From assembly GCA_964540655.1 (NCBI GenBank), contig CAZINR010000037.1, forward strand, positions 1 through 13,442: a stretch of 13,442 nucleotides of DNA, in the 5' to 3' direction. Positions 9,757 through 13,442 of this stretch are shown piece after piece (within the stretch, counting starts at the first letter, position 1; each line of letters opens with the position of its first letter). A program made the translations under genes and the position numbers. The notes under the pieces are model-generated. The model did not search any database, was not told where the DNA came from, and was given only the letters and a program-made list of their open reading frames with translations. The DNA comes from CAZQBY01 sp964540655 (lineage in GTDB: Archaea; Altiarchaeota; Altiarchaeia; JAFGQM01).

Positions 9757-9803
9757 GGCCGGGTGTTGCAACATCGAAGATGTTGCCCGACCCGGCCGCG
9801 AAA
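9757..9803 (-). repeat. Acceptor-like hairpin 3 (47-nt repeat, copy 2)
   Basis: Identical to 9693-9739 over 47 nt, 64 nt away, with the same two-level hairpin (9757-9764 with 9790-9797; 9768-9775 with 9779-9786). It is the most upstream unit of the array on the minus strand. Spacers between units and to the tRNA are 23, 25 and 25 nt. Confidence 0.85.
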
Positions 9804-9816
9804 GCGGTTTATTTGA

Positions 9817-9826
9817 CTTTAATCAA
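9817..9826 (-). promoter_or_regulatory. Possible promoter of the hairpin array and tRNA-His unit
   Basis: The minus strand reads TTTGATTAAAG. Its centre is about 25 nt before 9797, exactly the first G of hairpin 3, so a transcript could start on the acceptor-like helix. The box is a weak TATA match, and a second AT-rich block (CAAATAAA, 9808-9815) lies closer. Confidence 0.35.
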
Positions 9827-9839
9827 AGAAAAAGAGTCA

Positions 9840-9890
9840 TGTCAAAAACCACCGGTCGGAGACCGGTGGCATGTTCCTTGGTTTTTGACA
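9840..9890. repeat. Two-level inverted repeat with CCACCGGTC stem
   Basis: The outer perfect 11-bp arms TGTCAAAAACC (9840-9850) and GGTTTTTGACA (9880-9890) enclose a perfect 9-bp hairpin CCACCGGTC-GGA-GACCGGTGG (9849-9869). It lies between the divergent tRNA/rRNA unit and the pilus ATPase gene. The loop gives no strand preference. Confidence 0.8.
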
Positions 9891-9894
9891 GATG

Positions 9895-9936
9895 TTTTCC
9901 ACCGGTGACGCCACCGGTCAATAGACCGGTGGAAAA
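9895..9936. repeat. Second CCACCGGT inverted-repeat cluster
   Basis: TTTTCCACCGGT (9895-9906) is perfectly complementary to ACCGGTGGAAAA (9925-9936). Inside, CCACCGGTC-AATA-GACCGGTGG (9911-9932) is a competing perfect 9-bp hairpin that shares the same 3' strand. So there are alternative folds and, counting the neighbour cluster, five copies of CCACCGGT or its complement within 90 nt. Confidence 0.8.
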
Positions 9937-9942
9937 TTCTGA

Positions 9943-9966
9943 TTTTTATCCTCTTACGCATATAAC
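9943..9966 (+). promoter_or_regulatory. TATA region of the pilus ATPase gene
   Basis: TTTTTATC at 9943-9950 resembles the other promoters in the window and predicts a start near 9972, a 25-nt leader that contains a complete hairpin. ATATAA at 9960-9965 is an alternative but would start inside that hairpin. Confidence 0.5.
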
Positions 9967-9979
9967 TAAACAAGTCCGT

Positions 9980-9995
9980 CTCCGGGAGACCGGAG
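9980..9995 (+). promoter_or_regulatory. GNRA hairpin covering the Shine-Dalgarno of the ATPase gene
   Basis: CTCCGG (9980-9985), loop GAGA, CCGGAG (9990-9995) form a perfect 6-bp hairpin one base before the ATG at 9997. The 3' strand contains GGAG, the likely ribosome binding site, which can pair with the CTCC of the 5' strand. Initiation may therefore be limited by this structure. Confidence 0.6.
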
Positions 9996-9996
9996 C

Positions 9997-12405
9997 ATGA
10001 AAGAAGCGAAAGGTAACCCGCCTCCTACTTCTGCCAGTCTGGAAGAACTGCTAGCCGATTTCAGGCCCAGCGACAGCCAGGTGAAGGGCATAAAGAAGCC
10101 CTCGGGCAAGGTCAAAGTCAGCAAGAGGGGGCACAGTCTGGATAAGCTGAAATCCGTTTTCAAGATCAGGAAGAAAGAGCAAGAGCCCAATTGCGCGCGC
10201 AGTAAGAACATCAAGATATCCGGCAGTTCAATGAAAACGCTCTGCATAGACTGTGGCGGATGCAGGTTTCGATCCGATCTGCTCGACAGTGAATGCAGGC
10301 TCAGGTGCGTCAAACTTCTGGGGGAGGAGTACTGCGAGAAATTGGTCCTGGACAACGGGTTCTATAAGAAGGAATACGGACCGGCCGACACGCGAAAACT
10401 GAAGGAGCTGCACGAGATTGCCGACGGCCTAGTCATGCAGTTCCCGGAAGAATGCGGGCTCTGCGCCAAGGAGCACGACAGGCAGGTGGAGAGGCTCAAA
10501 GAGGAGATCATGAGAGACCCTGCTCGGCTTTTGAGCAGGGGCGTGGAAGTGAGCGAGAATCCGGAGATTACTGTAAAGGGTGTGGAGAGGGAGATATGCG
10601 CAGGATGCAGGAAAAGAACTGAAGACAAGGTCGGGAAGACATTCCTCCGGCTGCAGAGTAGTTCCTTGTCCAAATCATATAGCTTCACCCCTATGGTCCG
10701 GCCATTCTTCTCCAACTCCAGGATACTGTTCGAGCTGCCGGAGAAGAGCAGGATAGAGGATTCATACGATTCGAATGGTGCGAAGGTTGTTCTGTCGAGA
10801 GGGGACGAAGAGGTCTATTCCATATTCCCGCCGGAGTACAAGCTCAGCCGGCAGCAGCTCGAGGTCATGAAGCTGGCATACGGGCGGGTGGTGGAGAGGG
10901 CTTCTTCCCAGGAGGGGGGGCAGTTCATGGATCTGTGCAAGAGTCAGCTGGTAAGGGCCTCTTCAGAGAAGGGTTATGATTTCCCGGAAACGGAGCTCTC
11001 CTTCATGGCGGCCAGCATGGTCAGATGCACCAGGGGCCTGGACGTCATCGAGCTGCTTCTGAAAGACGTCAATCTCAATGATGTCTATATCAACTCCCCG
11101 ATAGACAGCACGCCCGTCTATGTCAAGCACAGGGAGTTCGGCGACTGCAGGACCAACGTTTATTTGACGGAGCAGACTGCGCGCAATATAATCTCCAAGT
11201 TCCGACTCATGAGCGGGAGGGCGTTCTCCGAGGTCTCCCCGGTGCTGGACATGGAGCTGCCGGAGTTCGGGGTCAGGGTCAACATCACCGGGCCGCCGGT
11301 CAGTCCTGACGGCCTTGCGTTCGCCTTTCGTCGTGCCAGCGAGGAGCCTTGGACGCTATTGAGGTTCATAGAGAACAGGATGATATCCCCCCTCGCCGCC
11401 GGACTGCTGGCTCTGATGGTGAACGAAGAGTCTACTATACTGATGTGCGGAGACAGGGGCAGCGGCAAGACGTCGATGCTCACCGCCCTCATCGGCGCGA
11501 TGCCGACCAAGCACAGGATACTGACTATGGAGGACACATTCGAGATACCCGCACCCGTCCTCGCAAAAAAGGGGGGCTTCAGGATACAGAGGATGAGGAT
11601 AAAGCCGTCCACGGCTTCGAAGGATTCCTTTGAACTGGGGGCCGACGATGCGATGAGAAGCCTCCTGAGGATGGGCGACTCCGCCATAGTCATGGGCGAG
11701 GTGAGGGGCAGGGAGGCGCGCACTCTGTACGAGGCCATGAATGTGGGCGGGAGCGGGAACTGCGTTCTGGGGACCATCCACGGCAAGTCTCCGAGGAGCC
11801 TTCTGGAGAGAGTCGTCTTCTCTCTCGGAGTCCCGCCGCAATCCTTCAAGGCCACGGACCTCGTAGTCATCGCGGATCGCATACGCCCGGGTGGCGGAAG
11901 CCGGCGTCTAAGAAGAGTCACGAGAATAGTCGAGGTGGGGAAGCGTTGGACGGAACCCGAGGCGGACGAGGTTTTTTCCGACTTGATGACCTACGACCGG
12001 GAAACAGACGAGCTGGTCGCATCCGACAATCTGGAAAATCCCCATAAGTCCGAGGTCATCGGGAAGATAGCGGAGAAGCGGGGAGCTGGGCCTGAAGACA
12101 TCTTAGAGGACATCAGAGCGCGAGCTAAGGCGTATGGGCATGTCGTAAGGCTCTCCGGAAAATCCGGGGACAAGCGTCTCCTGTCCATGAAGACCATGGT
12201 GGGCCTGAACCAAAGGTACCTCCAGCTGGTTGACGAGAGCATAAGGCTGCGGGGCGGGGCGGACTACGATTATGTGGCTGAACAGATTTTAGGGTGGATC
12301 GACGATTATGCTCAGAACAAGGTGAAAATCGAGATTGTATCCAACGATGGACTATGCGGAGCTGTGCAAGAGGTCGCACAGGATATTCAAAAGCGGTCTG
12401 GATGA
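9997..12405 (+). CDS. Type II/IV secretion (archaeal pilus) ATPase, TadA/VirB11-like, with Cys-rich N-terminus
   Basis: The 802-residue protein is a hexameric-type secretion ATPase that would power assembly of a type IV pilus-like filament at the inner face of the membrane. Motifs: Walker A GDRGSGKTS (485-493, Lys491), Asp box MEDTFE (511-516), Walker B AIVMGEVRGRE with Glu568, and His box TIHGKS with His595. The preceding domain (about 330-460, VNLNDVYINSPID, RLMSGRAFSEVSPVLD) is the typical N-terminal ATPase domain. Unusual is residues 1-210: basic, with cysteines C83, C86, C89, C100, C104 and C113, then pairs C153/C156 and C201/C204, which suggests zinc or Fe-S binding. The C-terminal about 130 residues go beyond the ATPase core. 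It is followed at once, with overlap, by the membrane platform gene. A 6-bp hairpin covers its ribosome binding site. Confidence 0.92.
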   Translation: MKEAKGNPPPTSASLEELLADFRPSDSQVKGIKKPSGKVKVSKRGHSLDKLKSVFKIRKKEQEPNCARSKNIKISGSSMKTLCIDCGGCRFRSDLLDSECRLRCVKLLGEEYCEKLVLDNGFYKKEYGPADTRKLKELHEIADGLVMQFPEECGLCAKEHDRQVERLKEEIMRDPARLLSRGVEVSENPEITVKGVEREICAGCRKRTEDKVGKTFLRLQSSSLSKSYSFTPMVRPFFSNSRILFELPEKSRIEDSYDSNGAKVVLSRGDEEVYSIFPPEYKLSRQQLEVMKLAYGRVVERASSQEGGQFMDLCKSQLVRASSEKGYDFPETELSFMAASMVRCTRGLDVIELLLKDVNLNDVYINSPIDSTPVYVKHREFGDCRTNVYLTEQTARNIISKFRLMSGRAFSEVSPVLDMELPEFGVRVNITGPPVSPDGLAFAFRRASEEPWTLLRFIENRMISPLAAGLLALMVNEESTILMCGDRGSGKTSMLTALIGAMPTKHRILTMEDTFEIPAPVLAKKGGFRIQRMRIKPSTASKDSFELGADDAMRSLLRMGDSAIVMGEVRGREARTLYEAMNVGGSGNCVLGTIHGKSPRSLLERVVFSLGVPPQSFKATDLVVIADRIRPGGGSRRLRRVTRIVEVGKRWTEPEADEVFSDLMTYDRETDELVASDNLENPHKSEVIGKIAEKRGAGPEDILEDIRARAKAYGHVVRLSGKSGDKRLLSMKTMVGLNQRYLQLVDESIRLRGGADYDYVAEQILGWIDDYAQNKVKIEIVSNDGLCGAVQEVAQDIQKRSG

Positions 12406-13442
12406 GAAGAAAAGGGAAGGCCTTGAAAAATCTATAGACTTCCTGGGGTTGGGGGTCAGTCCAGAGGAGACCCAAAGCCTCGCAAAGGCTGTGGCCCTAA
12501 TCAGCTTGTGCGCTGCTGCCCTGATATCCGTTTCACTTTCGCTCTTTGTCGGATTCTCTTTTCTATGGCTCTTGTTCTTGGGAATACCCGTATTGCTCTA
12601 TTTCTATCTTAAGAGGTACCCGATCCTGAAATCGGACTCCGAGAAGAGGAAGTCTTTGTCCCAGATGCCGGAGGTTATGAGCTATCTGGTGATGAGTCTT
12701 AGAGTCAACCCGAACCCTGAAAGAGCAGTGAGCTTTGCGGCATCGCACTCGAAGGGTCTTTTCAAAAAGAAGCTGGAGGGGATAATCTCAGACGTTAACA
12801 TGGGGGCGGGTAGTGTCGAATCTGGTTTAGAGAATCTGGGCGAAGAGTTCTGCGAGCGAAGCGAAGAATTCAAAAGGTCCATGAGACTGATTCTAGCATC
12901 TTCTCTGGAAAAGAGCGAGGCTCGAAGGCAGAAGACTCTGGACAAATCGTCCGATATACTGTTGGATGGAATATCCGCCCGGACAGAGAAGGAGGCACGT
13001 TCGCTGACCACGCCGGTGATGATGATATTCACATTCGGGGTCATACTGCCCCTGATATTCGTGGCCATAATACCGTTCTTGTCATTGATGGGTATTCAGA
13101 TAGGGACCTTCGGCCTTGCACTTGCCTACACGGTCGGGCTGCCTCTGATGCTGTTCTTTCTGGTTAGGTTCATTTCATCCAACCGGCCGGTCACACTACA
13201 GGCACCCGACGTCCCTGCCGAGCAAAATGTGTGGGCTGCTCTAATTGCATCCATCTCGATTGGTGTTGGGACATCCCTCCTATTGCTGCAGGGCGAATCG
13301 CTGGGCCAGATGAAGTACTTGCCTCTGCTCTGGGGCACTGGAGCGGGGGCGGGGGCCTTCCTGCTCCTGACAACCGCGAGAGTCAAGAAGGCTAGGGACA
13401 AGATAAAAAGGCTGGAGAGCGGATTCGGCGAATCTCTGCATC
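12347..13442 (+). CDS. Pilus/type II secretion membrane platform protein, TadC/FlaJ-like (T2SSF), 3' truncated by window
   Basis: An open frame from ATG 12347 runs to the window edge (365 codons plus one base). It begins MDYAELCKRSHRIFKSGLDE. Membrane segments are predicted at about residues 50-72 and 72-88, then 220-245 and 246-270, then 287-305 and 315-335. The cytoplasmic loop between the first and second pairs contains MPEVMSYLVMSLRVNPNPER, typical of T2SSF-domain proteins of archaeal pili and archaella, where it meets the ATPase. The frame ends in a charged cytoplasmic segment (RVKKARDKIKRLESGF), so a further T2SSF domain probably follows outside the window. The chosen start overlaps the ATPase gene by 59 nt. 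No later ATG keeps the first helices, but a non-ATG start near 12396 or later is possible. No clear ribosome binding site precedes ATG 12347; translational coupling with the ATPase is likely. Confidence 0.85.
   Translation, partial: MDYAELCKRSHRIFKSGLDEKKREGLEKSIDFLGLGVSPEETQSLAKAVALISLCAAALISVSLSLFVGFSFLWLLFLGIPVLLYFYLKRYPILKSDSEKRKSLSQMPEVMSYLVMSLRVNPNPERAVSFAASHSKGLFKKKLEGIISDVNMGAGSVESGLENLGEEFCERSEEFKRSMRLILASSLEKSEARRQKTLDKSSDILLDGISARTEKEARSLTTPVMMIFTFGVILPLIFVAIIPFLSLMGIQIGTFGLALAYTVGLPLMLFFLVRFISSNRPVTLQAPDVPAEQNVWAALIASISIGVGTSLLLLQGESLGQMKYLPLLWGTGAGAGAFLLLTTARVKKARDKIKRLESGFGESLH

Noticed and set aside
9581..9803. CRISPR-like array
   Set aside because: There are only two or three units with periods of 64 and 78, the spacers are themselves repeated, the units are self-complementary throughout and no cas genes are near.
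9484..10000. Plus-strand frames of 69-110 codons over the repeat array
   Set aside because: They are antisense to the tRNA unit, made of translated repeats, and have no ribosome binding site or homology I recognise.
11160..11921. 253-codon minus-strand frame opposite the ATPase gene
   Set aside because: It is a shadow of a high-GC coding region whose plus-strand frame has clear Walker motifs.

Overview
The window comes from an archaeon. The 16S gene carries the archaeal 915-region signature at 8109-8128, the promoters are TATA-type (CTTTTTATAG occurs before both the rRNA operon and a surface-protein gene), both rRNAs are flanked by archaeal processing stems, and the tRNA-His has an archaeal 37/38 intron. 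The protein genes (COG1395-like HTH regulator, N-glycosylation-rich beta-helix surface protein, TadA/TadC-like pilus genes) fit an uncultivated archaeal genome. The surface-protein style recalls DPANN-like genomes, but I cannot place the lineage from this sequence alone.

Layout. Positions 1-3837, minus strand: an HTH regulator (3837-2950), then a large secreted and membrane-anchored parallel beta-helix protein (2904-556), then a flavin reductase-like protein (556-68). The last two are joined by a TAATG overlap. Positions 3850-9820, minus strand, form an RNA island. In transcription order it holds an array of three hairpins that copy the tRNA-His acceptor stem (9797-9615); tRNA-His(GTG) with a 136-nt intron of five hairpins (9589-9379); a second copy of the tRNA 3' segment (9302-9266); an rRNA promoter and structured leader (9200-8983); 16S rRNA (8982-7514); a spacer without tRNA; 23S rRNA (about 7230-4376); and the RNase P RNA gene rnpB (about 4284-3891). 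No 5S rRNA is visible. Positions 9840-9936 hold a cluster of CCACCGGTC hairpins between the divergent minus-strand RNA island and the plus-strand genes. Positions 9997-13442, plus strand: a type II/IV secretion (pilus) ATPase with an unusual cysteine-rich N-terminal region, overlapped by a TadC/FlaJ-like membrane platform gene that runs off the window.

The notable part is the RNA island. The maturation enzyme RNA (RNase P), one of its substrates (tRNA-His) and the rRNAs are clustered. A two-hairpin module in rnpB, in the place expected for P8/P9, is closely echoed inside the tRNA-His intron with the same spacing. Upstream of the tRNA there are repeated 8-bp helices identical in sequence to the tRNA-His acceptor 5' strand, including the G-1 position. 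These observations come directly from the sequence; any functional link between them is inference.
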